64,000 nucleotides of DNA from Datisca glomerata (GCA_003255025.1 QANY01008599.1:601737-665736), one strand, 5' to 3'. Shown: positions 34,401-46,327, numbered from the stretch's first letter. The notes: generated by a model not told the origin, from the sequence alone. Program-made: numbers and translations.

Positions 34401-35741
34401 AAATGCATAAACCTCGAATACATGGATGTTGCCGTCAAAATATCTCATAAACAAATATTTTGCCAATAAAAACTTGTAAAAATAAAAAATCATATCAAAT
34501 AACACGTCCCACAATCAAATAAAATCAAATAACATAAATCTCCAAATCCGAATCTCAATCTTATGGTTTGGATCTCCCCACAAAGATCTCTACCCATCCC
34601 ACAATCAAATAAAATTTGAATCCAAAAATTCTAATCCCCATAATATTCACACATATCTTTATTATACTTCATACTAACATTCTTAAGCATGTATGAAGCA
34701 GCAAGACAATAAGTTGCGTGAAATCAGTTTTGTAATTTTTTCCAGATAAACGAATGGCAAAAGGCATGTCTCGAAACACAAAAATAAGCGACAAATCATC
34801 AGATAAAGTCAAACAATTATAACACGTTATCAAAAGAAATACGAAAGTATAAGATGAGAAATTAAAATAAAATGAATACAAACATATTAGAACCATAAAC
34901 ATCACACCAAAGGCATAAAAAATTCTTAAACCTATACAAAGAACAATCAATAAGAACAACTAATGAATGATTAACATAATCTAAAATAGAAAGAGCCAGA
35001 AATTTCTATAAGAAACATTTTAACAGTACGAGCAGAAAATATTTAAATAGAAACATTTCAGTCAACGATGAACATAAATCACAGAGATAAATAATGTATT
35101 AAAACTGTTGCAAAGATGTTTAATCTAAATCTCAATGCAACAAACAAAGAAACTAATGAAGCAAAACGCTAGTAAAAACACAGAACTGACTTAGAAGTAA
35201 TACATCAAATAAAAAATAAGAATTTAAGCATGTAATTCTTGATTTCGAGATTCAATCAATTCAAAAGAAACGGATAATATCTCGTATCATAAGAAATTAA
35301 GATAACAAGATATAATTGAATTTGTTTTAATATCGAATATCAAATTATTGTTAAAAAAAAGACAGAATCAACAGTATAAGTAGGTTAAAATTATACAAAC
35401 ATGATAAAAAAATCTTTATTCACAGTGAACTATCACAAAACACGAGAAATTAATCACAGAACATAAGACAGTAATAGAAACTGAAAATCATATTAGAGAA
35501 GGAAACAATTTTAAATCACAAAGAGCAGTAATAAAAAAGAAGTAAAAGAAAAAAATTCCAAAAAATTAATTAAAAAGCAATGGTACATTAATTTTTTTTT
35601 GTCTAAATTACAAATTAGATGAGTCTCACACCACATGTATACCTTGTTGTAGTTGAACATCAAAATCAAGAAGTAGAAAAGAAAGCAGAAACACAGATCT
35701 ATTTTTAATCTAAAAAGAAAATAATCTATAAATTCACCATA
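31471..35741. other. Long A-rich region without a recognised gene
   Basis: Plus strand is rich in A, with few GC islands. Open frames 31665-31904 (-), 32702-32995 (-) and 33093-33314 (+) were inspected. The second (FGVFKYRHGEASYGHVQSLS...) has mixed composition that could be an exon relic, but none shows a known motif or splice framework. Confidence 0.3.
32382..32482. repeat. 58-base tandem duplication
   Basis: A 43-base segment (AATATTTCGATTAAAAAAGA to AACGTGAAGATG) occurs at 32382-32424 and again, identical, at 32440-32482. Identity shows a recent duplication. Confidence 0.9.
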
Positions 35742-36055
35742 AAGGATAAGAAGAAGGAGAAGCAGAAGAAGATAAGGAGAAACAGAAGAAGAAGAAGAAG
35801 AAGAAGAAGAAGAAGAAGAAGAAGGAGAAGCAGAAGAAGAAGAAGAAGCAGAAGAAGGAGAAGCAGAAGAAGAAGAAGCAGAAGAAGAAGAAGAAGAAGA
35901 CGAAGCAGAAGAAGAAGAAGAAGAAGAAGCAGAAGAAGAAGAAGAAGAAGAAGCAGAAGAAGAAGCAGAAGAAGAAGAAGAAGAAGCAGAAGCAGAAGAA
36001 GAAGAAGAAGAAGAAGAAGAAGAAGAAGAAGAAGAAGAAGAAGAAGAAGAAGAAT
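35742..36055. repeat. Trinucleotide tract (GAA/GCA)n, about 314 bases
   Basis: Almost uninterrupted AGAAGA repeats with interspersed GCA and GGA triplets in the same phase. On the minus strand the phase reads as Ser with scattered Ala and Pro, and the open frame 35511-36185 arises from this. It is a microsatellite, not evidence of a protein. Confidence 0.95.
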
Positions 36056-36810
36056 GACCTACTTTACCATTAGAATCACTAGTACCCAAACGCCAAGCAT
36101 CTCTCAAAGAAATAACACACACACACACACACATATATATAGAACAATTGAACAAATAAGACCAAGTAACCATCATTACCTCCAACGTGAAGGCACGTGA
36201 GTGCCATCTGTTGCGAAGACAAGCAACTCGAATTCAACATCTGAACGTACATGGTTGCATGTGGTTCAGAAGCTGAACATAGCACCTCCATGATAGGAAC
36301 CTATGGCGCCTAGCCTATACAGGTGTTAGATAATGATGTAAAAATATAACAAACATAAAAAAAACATAGACATCCACACAATCTACATTATTAGCAGACA
36401 TATATATATAGATTGATTGAGAATATCAGATAAAGCAATCATCAGTACCTCTGACAACCTAATGCAACAGCCAACGTGAAGACACACAGCTAAACATCTA
36501 AATACACGTGACTGCCCACTCGGTGAAGGCACATGGACTACCACCTGATGTACAACCGTTTATTTTGACAGAGAAAACACAGAAGATAAGATAAGAAGGA
36601 AAAAAACAAATCAAACTAAAGTTAACTCTATTCTAATCTATAACATTCACAATACAAAGCTTCGAAACTAATTTTTCTATTATCTAGCAAAACAAAAATC
36701 AACCCAGACTAGTGAAACAAATAAAGGAAAAAAAAATAAAAAATCGTCAAGCCTACCTAACCGCCGAATATGACAAGAAAACTACTTCGGTCATTGAAGT
36801 AAAAAAATGA
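36056..36810. other. Spacer with CA microsatellite and short duplicated motif
   Basis: A (AC)n/(AT)n microsatellite lies at about 36114-36140. Two related blocks containing CCAACGTGAAG...CACGTG (36180-36245 and 36472-36545) look like diverged duplicates. A minus-strand frame (36291-36180) ends at a GGAG/GTAATG donor-like site, but no further exon was found. Confidence 0.35.
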
Positions 36811-37300
36811 TTTGATTATCATGAGATAAATGTGATTATCATGAGATAAATGTGATTATCATGAGATAAATGTGATTATCATGAGATAAATGTCTGAGTA
36901 TGACTGATTTTACGTTAATATGTTATCATGTTTGATTGTGTTATATGTATCAGTATGCATTATATGATTAATTATTGTCACACATTGGATTATGCAAGTT
37001 ATTAGGTTAATTCATTCAAGTGGTAGTTAAGCAAAATATGAACTTAAGCATGACCTTTAGTTAACAGAAATCAGGACTGTTCACGTTATGCTGTTAAACA
37101 AATGGGGTGTCATCTGTTCATGCTTTCGTCACACATAGGGTGTCATCTGTTCATGTTTTGGTCATTCATTCAAGTGGTAATTAAGCAAACTATGAACTTA
37201 AGCATGACCTTTAGTTAACAAGAAATCAGGAGTGTTCACGTTATGCTGTTAAACGAATGGCGTGTCATCTGTTCATGCTTTCATCACACATAGGGTGTCA
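36811..37300 (+). repeat. 5' LTR fragment with internal duplications
   Basis: It matches 40678-40960 of the 3' LTR. It starts with four exact-phase copies of a 20-base unit, TGTGATTATCATGAGATAAA (36811-36890; the 3' LTR has one). It then contains a direct duplication of about 150 bases (from 37011 and from 37165). The upstream 2.1 kb and the final 0.9 kb of the LTR are absent. Confidence 0.85.
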
Positions 37301-37405
37301 TCTGTTCATGACACCTCATTATGGCATGTTTGTTACGTTTATGTTATATTTGTGCAATAAGATTAGGCTTTTGTTAAGTCTTGAATTTTGGTGAGTAGTA
37401 GAGTA

Positions 37406-38383
37406 ATGGCTCCCTCTACGAGAAACAACAATCATGCATCGGTTGATCCTGCTGCGAACCCTTCGACAACTGTGATCGAATTATTTCAAGAATTTTTAGA
37501 GTTGTTGAGACAGACAGCGATGACTCGCCCAACTCAACTACAGCAACCACAACAGATGACAACGGTCAACGTGCAGCTGATCCACACCTTCAGGAGGCTG
37601 AACCTGCCTAAATTTGATGGTCTTTTGTCTGATCCATTGTTAGCTGACGATTGGATTGTGAGATTGGAGCAGATATTCCAGTTTATGATGTGTTCCGAGA
37701 TTCAAAAGGTTATTTGTACAACTTTTATGCTAACGCGAGAAGCTCGAAAATGGTGGGAGCTCACACAAAGAGCTCATGATGTTGTGCATAATCCGGTGAC
37801 TTGGGATCGGTTTAAGGAGCTTTTTTTCAAGAAGTATTTTCCTATCATCGTCAGAGCGAGCAAAGAGGCCGAATTTCTTAGGCTGGTGCAAGGTGATAGG
37901 ACTGTTGCTGATTATGAGAGGAAGTTCGAGGAATTATCTCGCTACGCCACGCATTACATTGCTAGCGAGATCAAGAAGGCTCACACGTTCGAAAGGGGAC
38001 TTCGTCCAGAGATGAAGGGTTCTGTGTCACTCCACAAGCATACCACTTACACAGCGATGATTGAAGCAGCGTTGTTGATGGAGTAGGATCTTCCACCAAG
38101 AGAGCTGCCACGGAATGATCGCTCGTCGCAAGAGAAAAGGAAGCTTCATGATGACCATTTTGAACAACGAGATGCAAAGAAACAAGTTAGAGATCCTCAT
38201 CCTGTTTGCGTCACTTGCAACAAAAGCTACGTCAGACAGTGTTATCGGAAGATTAAGTCTGGGAAAACTGGACATTATCTCAAGGATTGTCCGTTGAACA
38301 AACAAGGTCAGAACGATAAAACAACAATCAACAAGAATACAGGAAAGACATTCGCTTTGACAGATAAGGAAGCGGGCGATTAA
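37406..38383 (+). pseudogene. Gypsy gag, one in-frame stop
   Basis: The ATG at 37406 (MAPSTRNNN) is preferred over the in-frame one at 37388 because it fits the family N-terminus. The frame stays open for 226 codons through the gag domain (RLNLPKFDGLL, DDWIVRLEQIF, ARKWWELT, FKELFFKKYFP, EFLRLVQGDRTVADYERKF, HTFERGLRPEMK), then has a TAG at 38084. It continues in the same frame for 98 codons to TAA at 38381. The second part has a zinc-knuckle region (CVTCNK, then GKTGHYLKDC) in which the first two Cys of the last knuckle are lost. A single stop in an otherwise open frame suggests recent inactivation. Confidence 0.85.
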
Positions 38384-38563
38384 ACTGCAGTTTTTATCGG
38401 TATTCTTTTTACTTTTGGGCATTCAATCTCCGTGCTGATTGAACATTGATTTTGTTTTGTTCATTTGTGTTTTGTGTTTTACCGTTGATTGGGTTTTGGA
38501 TTCTTTTGGTTATTTCTAGTGTTTTAAAAAGGTGGTATCTTCCTTTCGAGGACGAAAGTTTTT

Positions 38564-38575
38564 AAGGAGGGGAGA
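38564..38575 (+). other. Polypurine tract of the gypsy relic
   Basis: AAGGAGGGGAGA lies one base before the LTR start TGTAATATCCCGACC. The preceding TTTCGAGGACGAAAG is typical of the end of gypsy pol, which hints that pol was once present. Confidence 0.8.
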
Positions 38576-39039
38576 ATGTAATATCCCGACCTTTCATAAA
38601 TGAGCATTTTTGTAAAATTGATTTAAAAGATAAAGTGAATTTAAAATTTGATTTAAAAAAAGTGATTATTTGTAATTTTGGTAAAATAATTTTAATTATA
38701 TATGGTTTAGTTTAAAATTCAATTATTAAATTTTAAAAGAGTTTTAATTTATATTATAAAATTTTAGCTCACTCACACCATATGCTTAGGTATACCCTAG
38801 TATTACCCTAACCCTATTTTATCATTGATTAGACAATCTCAACCCTAAATTGAAAATCACTCACACTACATGCATATACACCCTAAACCAACCTTTAACC
38901 TATTATATATATATATATGTGTATGTATATATATTCATTCCAAAATAACTTATTCTCTCCCAGCTCTCTCCTCCCCGTGCAGCCACCTACAGGCCAGCAA
39001 CTCTTCTCCTTCGTTGGTCTCTCTCTAATTGAATTTGGG

Positions 39040-39640
39040 TAATCTTCTTCTCTTTCTTTCTTGATTTCTTTCTTTAATCTCTTTATCTCTGTGTTTTTGT
39101 CTCTCTCTCTCTCTCTCTCGTCCTTGCTTCATCTCATTCCCTCTCTATTTTTGTCTCTGTTCTTTCGGTCTCTCTCTCTTTCATCTTAATCTTTGTTTCT
39201 TCCCCTCTTTGTTTCTCTCTCCTTCTCATTTTCTCTCTCTGTCTCTGTCTCTCCCTGCTTCTCTCTACATCCCTCTCTCTCTTCCCCTCCCTGTTTTTCT
39301 TCCCCTCTCTGTTTCTTTCTCCTTCTCGTTCTCTTTCTCTCTCTCTCTCTCTCATTTTCTCTCTCTCTGTCTCTCTCTGCATCTTTCTTCTTCTCTCTCT
39401 TTCTCTCCTGTTGCTTCTGCCATCACCGGCAGTTTATCACCGAGGCCCCCTTTCCCCTTCCCTCTGTTTTCCTTTCTCTCGCCCTCTGTCTCACTGTCTC
39501 TGTCTCTGTCTCTCTCTACTTCTCCCTGCATCCCTCTCTCTTCCCCTCTCAGATTCCTTCATTGTTTTTCTTCCCCTATTTGTTTCTCTCTCCTTCTTAT
39601 TCTCTCTCTCTCTCTCTCTCTTTCCCCCTGTTTCCTCATG
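39040..39640. repeat. CT-rich low-complexity tract
   Basis: Long runs of TCTCTCTC with TTTCTTCCCC variants. Overlapping open frames on both strands (39193-39735 plus, 39134-39382 minus) come from the repeat and are not genes. It probably belongs to the transcribed leader of the LTR. Confidence 0.9.
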
Positions 39641-40002
39641 CTTTCTGTTCAGCAATTGGGTCTTGCGCCCAGTTGATCTGTCATGAATCGGTTCATCACG
39701 AACCAAACCGGTTCAGCTTACTCAGACCGGTCTGAAACGGTCCATCAGATAAAATCAAACCGGACTGGTCCAAACCAGCCCGGTCTGAACCATTTGACCC
39801 GAATTTTTATCTTTTAACTTTGGCCCCGATATATTGTTTCCTGACCTCGTTCTGACCGTTTTGCACTGTTTTAATTAAATCTATATTTTCTATTTTATGA
39901 TATTAAAAATGTGTTTATATTGTTTTATTTCAAAACAATTTAGTGATTATATTTTTTTTTTTGGGATTTCAGGTCATTAATTGTTTAATTCATTCTTCTG
40001 CT

Positions 40003-40490
40003 TCAGGTAAGTGAGCTTATATAATGGTGTGACTCATGTTGTTATAAATGTATATGCTTTGTGTAAGTGAAATTATATCGTAATGTGACTCATGTGTGAT
40101 AAATATATATGCTGTAAGTGGGCTTATAAAATGGTGTAACTCTCGTTGTTATAAATGTATATGCTTTGCGTAAGTGAAATTATATCATAATGTAGCTCAT
40201 GTGTGATAAATATATATGCTATAAGTGGGCTTATATAATGGTGTGACTCCCGTTTTAATAAATGTATATGTTTTGTGTAAGTGAAATTGTATCGTAATGT
40301 GACTCATATGTGATAAATATATATGCTGTAAGTGGGCTTACATAATGGTGTGACTCCCGTTGTTATAAATGTATATGCTTTGTATAAGTGAATTTATATC
40401 GTAATGTGACCCATGTGTGATAAAAATGTATATGCTTGTGTAAGTGAATTTATATTGTAATGTGACTCACGTGTGATAAATGTAATATGT
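40003..40490. repeat. Tandem repeat, about 104-base unit, 4-5 copies
   Basis: Each unit carries TAAGTGGGCTTATATAATGG, TGTGACTCCCGTTGTTATAA, ATGTATATGCTTTGTGTAAG and TGAAATTATATCGTAATGTG; copies are highly similar. Confidence 0.9.
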
Positions 40491-41896
40491 GTTATTCTCA
40501 TCAGCTTTAATTGTCTATCATCATGTTACTTTCATATATATGTTTGTGTAAATTGACGTATATAATGATGTGATTCTGATATTATAATCATATCATGTAT
40601 TTATTATCTGTTTAAACATTTTTCAATAATTATTATATTTGGTTAACACTTTGGTAATTGATTACTGTTCAGTTATTAATGTGATTATCATGAGATAAAT
40701 GTCTGCGTATGACTGATTTTATGTTAGTATGTTATCATGTTTGATTGTGTTATATGTATCAGTATGCATTATATGATTAATTATTGTCATACGTTGGATT
40801 ATGCAAGTTATGAGGTTAATTCATTCAAGTGGTAATTAAGTAAAATATGAACTTAAGCATGACCTTTAGTTAACAAGAAATCAGGATTGTTCACGTTATG
40901 CTGTTAAACGAATGGGGTGTCATCTGTTCATGCTTTCGTCACACATAGGGTGTCATCTGTTCATGTTTTGGTCATTTATTGAGTGTCATCTGTAAATGTT
41001 TTTCGTCACTCATGAGGTGCCATCTGTACACGTTTTTGGTCACCTATGAGTGCCATCTGTCTGTCGCCCAATGAGTGTCATCTGTTTCATCACCTGATGT
41101 GTGCCATCTGTTTCGTCACCCAATTCGTCATGATGTGTTTCAGTTAACGTGTGATCGGTTCTGATTAGATTGTTAACTAGAGGATATGACAATCCAAGAT
41201 ATGATTAAAATTGTTAAATGATTCTGTTTGAGAAACGTGTTATGTGCGTGCTATGTTAAGCCATGTCATGATCAAGTACGTTACTTTATTTCACTTATGT
41301 TATATGTCAAGTTCAATTATGTTATGTCATGATTGCATTTATGACATGTGGATGCATGTTATTATGAGAATTTGCTTACTGAGTATTTTAAAATACTCAT
41401 TCCCCCATAATTATTTATGATGCATGTGGTGATGGCGAGCAGCATGAGTGAGAGACCTTCATAACCAGTTAGATCAGATGAATTTATGTTTTCAACTTAT
41501 GATTTGATTTAAAACTTAGGAAAACATTTTCTGTCAAACTTGGTTATTCAAGTAGTTTATATTACGATATGATTTTCTAGGAAGTATGATGAGTGAAAGT
41601 TTCATGGATTATGGATTTCAAGTTTTGACGTTATTTCAGAATTTAATTCAGTTTTTCGAGATTTTATTAATTATACATTTAAGACACTTTATCGCTTCCG
41701 CTATTTTATGATTAAGATTCTGAACATGGATAAGTTTAATGCTTCCACTATTTAAGGTTAGGGTTTTCTCATTATGGGTAAATTAAGAATTTTCAATTTG
41801 AGAATTTTCTCAAAATTAGGGTTTGTTTCGAATTAGAGATTTCAAAATTTTTAAATTACACGTATGTTTAACCCTCAGGGATCGGGGCGTTACGCA

Positions 41897-44130
41897 TAAA
41901 GCCCTCATTCCACCTAGTTTTACCACCAAACCCACACAACCCAAAATGTAAGTGAAGGCTCATTGTAGGGACAAAATAGCGAAATGACCCTAAGCAAGTA
42001 GCTAGAAACTCACTCTTTTATAAGAGTAAGAAATTGAGGCCATCCCTTCTAGGGGAGTAAGTAAAAATGATGAAGAACCGAACCGAATCGAATCTTACCG
42101 GTTCGGTCGGTTTGTCATATTATTCATACCTGCATCAGTTTTAAGAAGGGAAACATCGTAGTCTTCAGTTCGGTTTACGATTTAAGGTTGTGAAAACTGC
42201 TAGGAACTGAACCGCATCGTATATATAAGCTATGTATACATTATAACAAGTTAGTAGCTAGCATAGTGGGAGAAGCTTCTCGAGGAAGGATGCCAAATGG
42301 CTTGGTATGCGCGTTCGAATCTTAGCCCCTCTATGTTCTCATTATTTTTTCATTTTGACACATCACCTTTAAGTAGGAACACTTTCTCAAACCCTAGCCT
42401 CCAAGTCTCTTTTTCACAAGAACTTCTTTCCCCTTGCCTCTCAATTCTCCTCCCATTCCCTCTATGTCTTCCCTCTCTCTCCCTCTTCGATCTTCATCTC
42501 TTCCTTCTATCTCTTCGCTCCATCTTTCCTTTTTCTCTATTTGTTCCATCTCTGTCTCTCTTCTCTCTCTCTCTCTCTTCGCTCCATCTTCTTTTCTCTG
42601 TTCCAGATCACTCTGTTTATTCTCCATCTTTCTTTTTTGGTTCATGCTCTTTCACAAAGAAGAGGTTACTTCAAAGAAGATGAAGACGAATGCGAATGGT
42701 TTGATTCCTTAATTTTGAAAAATCAAAGCTTGCGGCTACTGTTAGTGGGAGAATGGACTCTTAGTCGAAGATGGTTCTGAAAAATCAAACCTAATCGCTA
42801 GAGCGAAGAAAAATCACTTTGATTCTAATGGATGCTTGGTTCTTCGTTAGTATTTGTGCATTTTGTTTGTTTTTGTTCTCTTTTGTATTTAGATTTTTTT
42901 AGGGTTTAGGATGATTTTTCTATTGATTTAATGTAAGTTTTGGTTCTGAATTTTTTTAAACATTGATTATGAAGTTATTACTCATTACTCATGTAATTGT
43001 TCTCTAGGTATTGCAAAAGTTTTAGGGATTTCTTCTGGATTTTGATTGTTTGGGATGAATGTTGAATGTGTTTGAAAGATATTTTGTATTGTTGAACAAA
43101 GATGATCTACATGATTCATAACTACTACTCTAATTATAGGATATTTACCTAACCAACATTTAAACTCGACTCGGCCCAAACTTTTATAGGTTATCGCATT
43201 CCTTAGTTATTCAACATTTGTTGAGCAATTTATTGACATCAAACAGACCTCTTCATAAGATAAATTTAATGTGGACGATTGAGAGTGCTTATTGCTAAAA
43301 AGCACTTTGAACAAATTATGAATCATATATTGCTTGTACTTGAAAATATTTAGGAAACATTTGGATTAATGTTTCTTGTAAAAATACTTCTAGATACCAA
43401 AATATATATTAAGCAATAAATTGATTTCAAATTATATATTTAAAATGTATTAAAGTGCTTTCACCAAAAACACTCACAAACTACTGTTACTGCTCTAGCC
43501 ACAAATGCAATTGTTCACCCTTTCCAAGTTTGATAATTATGTTACGCATGATCGTGGCTAAAGACATGTCGGTTAAAGGAGTATAAAAGAAAAATAAAAA
43601 AATTCAATCATCTATTAATCTTTAACTTGTTTTCTTACATTTTTTTTCTAATATCCAAACCTAATCCTACACTTGGTGAAAAATCTCGGTTTTTGCGCGT
43701 AATCACTTGTACATTTAATGACTTCCGTTTGAACTCTGTGAAGTTTTGGGCTAACTGATGAAAGATGAAGTTTCAGCTGCCTATTAAGGCCATTTTAATC
43801 GCTATATGGGCTTCTCAAACTCCCATCCGTTCCTCCCGCTTACTGGTCTTAAAATCCATCCCATTTCTACAGCATACGCGCCACTCCTTCGCTCCCAGCT
43901 GTACTCTTTTGCCCATTCAACAATAAAAGCCGATTCTTACAATTCGTTCTGCCAATTATATCCAACACTTTTTTCACTTCCCATCTAACTTTCCCAAGGT
44001 CTGTCACTTTACCAATTTCTACTTCTCAACTCCACTGAACAGGAAATCGGAATCTCATAATCGGTCTGAGCCTGGCAACCGCCCGACCATTCAAACTCGA
44101 CCCACCACCGTCCGCTCTCCACTACCCATA
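41897..44130. other. Intergenic DNA with CT-rich patch
   Basis: A CT-rich tract at 42400-42600 gives repetitive open frames on both strands (42297-42683 plus, 42394-42645 minus) that are not genes. GAACCGAACCGAATCGAATC and related ACCGGTTCGG repeats lie at about 42075-42215. The last 330 bases (43800-44130) are the probable 5' leader and promoter of the next gene; GCTATATGG near 43801 is a weak TATA candidate. Confidence 0.4.
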
Positions 44131-44652
44131 ATGCCATCGGGCACCAGCATCCACATCACTGCACTAGACGGCATTGTGAACGTCAACTCCCTCTTCACAT
44201 TTGCCGTCTTCCTCGGCTTAGCCTGGAACCCGACCGACCCGACCAACAATCTCATCGTCGATCCGACCTGCTCTCCTGGACCCTCCGTTGCCGAAGACCT
44301 CGTCGCCTTCCATGTATACTCCTTCAGCTCCTTCCTCTTCTCCAGCCTTATAGCCCTGTGCCTCAAGCAGGCCATCCGGATCTCCAAGAGCCCATCCTAC
44401 CACCCGGCCGAGATCTTCGCTAGAGCCAATAAATCACTCTTGCGGGTGGGGATGTTGGTGTCGGGTGTGGGTTCGGTTTGCGGGTGCGGGTTTTTGATGT
44501 TGGCGTTGGTAAATGTAGTGCAGATTAAGCTTGGCACTTTGGCCTGTGGGAGAAGCTTGCAGACATATGCTGCTGTTATTCCGCTTGTAATTCTCGTTCC
44601 TTCTGCTCTCCTTTTGTATAGTTGTATCGTTTTGTACGCTTTCTTGAGCTAG
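44131..44652 (+). CDS. Four-span membrane protein, MEE60-like
   Basis: Intronless frame of 173 residues starting at ATGCCATCGGGC, with clearly higher GC than its surroundings and codon use unlike the nearby repeats. Four hydrophobic segments are visible: about residues 20-32 (LFTFAVFLGLAW), 56-77, 104-130 and 145-170. Motifs HITALDGIVNVNSLFT near the N-terminus and DLVAFHVYSFSSFLFSS in span 2 recall the plant family annotated as maternal effect embryo arrest 60 in Arabidopsis; this is from memory and not checked. The biochemical role of that family is unknown. The protein is probably in an internal or plasma membrane; no signal peptide is evident. The frame is complete with no break. The antisense open frame 44091-44387 is a shadow produced by the GC-rich codons. 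Confidence 0.85.
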   Translation: MPSGTSIHITALDGIVNVNSLFTFAVFLGLAWNPTDPTNNLIVDPTCSPGPSVAEDLVAFHVYSFSSFLFSSLIALCLKQAIRISKSPSYHPAEIFARANKSLLRVGMLVSGVGSVCGCGFLMLALVNVVQIKLGTLACGRSLQTYAAVIPLVILVPSALLLYSCIVLYAFLS

Positions 44653-46319
44653 ATTTCCCGGTCAGCCCTGCATTTCATTTGTAATTTTTTTGGCAAATCT
44701 TTGGACTATATATTTTCTAACCAAATGTAGTGATTTGTTAATGTTTTAGTACAACTATACATGATTTCTGTTGCTGCATAGATTTGGAGAGAGCACGTGT
44801 GATGATCTTATGGGTGGTCTTCTGCAAAAGAAACGGACAAGAAACCACTAAGAGGCAAGTAGCCTTGAGATGGTAGTTCTTGCCAAAGAGCCTCGATGAT
44901 TAAGTCAGTGTTGTGGAAATATTTCAATAGTGTTTGTAAGTGAGTTACATTGGACTGGAGTGTAGTATAATTAGAATCTTCGATCTTAGAATAAGGTTTC
45001 ATCCGTCATCATACGCCAAGGAGCTGTGTTCGATCATCCTGCTCCGTCATTGGGACCTAAGACACGGGACACACATCTCTACAACGTGTTCTATTTTTTG
45101 GAAAGTACATGTCATGTCTCTTTAACTACTATGAGGCTAGTTAGTTCATGATGGAGATTAACCCATTTATCCACACAGTTTAACTGTCTAGTAGGAACAA
45201 ATATGAGAACTGGTGCTTGTGCTGAAAAACAAAGGATTGAAGTAAATGATATATGCATTGAGGTTGGTGTTGGTGTGGGTGGGCTGATAAACTTTACTCA
45301 GTTTTTTGAAATGTTTACAATGATCTTGCTAGAAGACTGAGATGGCAGTACTGAGCTTTGTGGTATATTGTATGAGAAAATCAGAAGATGTACAAGAGTT
45401 TTGTCCCAGAATCATGATGGTGTTTGAACATATGTTGTAGGTAGAGTATGTACGAACATCTTAGTTTCAAGGGAATGCATGGATTGCTAGTGTGTCTCGG
45501 GTTAGGGAACCATTTGATACATCGTTTGGGGTATCTGATAAGGTCATGCTATGATATCATGAACGAATAGCTTAGGATATTAAGGATCATTGAATCAACT
45601 CAAAGAACGAGGATTCTACCGTCCAAACCTTCTCGTCTATCGAATAACTTTTCCTAATTAAGAATTTTTATTACGATCAGGATGTGATGGACTTAATAAA
45701 AGTGCTCTTTTAGATTTCTACCAAATGCTCAGTTACTCATTTTTTATAGATATTTTAACGATGATCACAGTGTTATATGAGAGTTTGTAGAAACCAAGGT
45801 CAAGATCCTCTCCTAATGAGTAAAAAAGAGTAGTGCTGTTATGATGAACCAATGGTTCATATTAGCTTTGAACTGATTTTTTATTTACTTAAAGTTTTTG
45901 AGATTTGATTCAATATTCAGATCATTTGAAAAACACGTCTACATCTAATTCCATAGATTTCAGCCTCAAGGAAGCGTTGCACCTCCCTTGGCGACAAATT
46001 ATACAAATGTGAAGTAACCTGATATGAGCCTTTGAAACATAAACAAGTTCAGACAAATGCTCATGGAATGTTCACTATCGTAATGATTGCATATGGATAG
46101 TGGCACCATACGAAGCCACAAACATCCATTGACTTCCATTTGTAAAATACTAAGAAAAAAGAAACCTTAATTTGCTTGCAATGGCCAGGTAATCCTATAT
46201 TGCCCCTTAATGGAGGGAAGTGGGTACTGCAATAAACAAATTGCATTCCAACAAGTGCTACCTCCACTTTGTATTGTGGATTTCACATTCAATCTCCTCT
46301 AACCCTTCTTTTTTCCAAC
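44653..46319. other. Intergenic DNA, possible copia gag traces
   Basis: First part is the 3' region of the membrane protein gene. Around 45170-45230 a frame reads LSSRNKYENWCL, resembling the NYExWxxRM block at the start of copia gag, surrounded by stops; this is a weak match. No intact gene is seen. Confidence 0.3.
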
Positions 46320-46327
46320 TATAAATA
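46320..46327 (+). promoter_or_regulatory. TATA box of the lipid-transfer protein gene
   Basis: TATAAATA lies 39 bases before the start codon, which would put the transcription start close to 46350 and give a very short leader. Confidence 0.75.

Larger units (their letters stand above)
36811..41896 (+). mobile_element. Gag-only Ty3/gypsy relic with a 3.3-kb 3' LTR
   Basis: The order is a 5' LTR fragment (36811-37300), a short leader, a gag frame (37406-38383), 193 bases of untranslated DNA with a polypurine tract, and a full-length 3' LTR (38577-41896). There is no protease, RT, RNase H or integrase between gag and the polypurine tract. This is either a non-autonomous gag-only (TR-GAG type) element or an autonomous element that lost pol. 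The 5' LTR is truncated on both sides and has no primer-binding site, so the left part has been rearranged, and no target duplication was found. Confidence 0.75.
38577..41896 (+). repeat. 3' LTR of the gypsy relic (3.3 kb)
   Basis: Begins TGTAATATCCCGACC and ends near GGGGCGTTACGCA; the palindromic relation of ATCCCGACC to GGATCGGGGCG is usual for such LTRs. Inside are a TATA-rich stretch (38900-38930), a long CT-rich region (39040-39640) and tandem repeats of about 104 bases (40003-40490). Repeated GTGTCATCTGTT motifs follow (40915-41125). Confidence 0.85.

Noticed and set aside
35511..36185. 224-residue serine-rich protein on the minus strand
   Set aside because: The frame is produced by the GAA/GCA trinucleotide tract and flanking AT-rich sequence; no conserved part.
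36079..36291. First exon of a minus-strand gene (MEVLCSASEP...)
   Set aside because: It has a donor-like site, but no following exon in frame and no family match; adjacent sequence is microsatellite.
39193..39735. 180-residue Ser/Leu/Phe-rich frame and its overlapping frames
   Set aside because: All come from the CT microsatellite in an LTR; three frames and the antisense are open at once.
42297..42683. 128-residue frame and antisense frame
   Set aside because: CT-rich low-complexity DNA, same effect as in the LTR.
44091..44387. 98-residue antisense frame
   Set aside because: Shadow of the GC-rich codons of the membrane protein gene.
45170..45440. Copia gag fragment
   Set aside because: Only one short block (NKYENWCL) resembles gag; too weak to annotate as an element.
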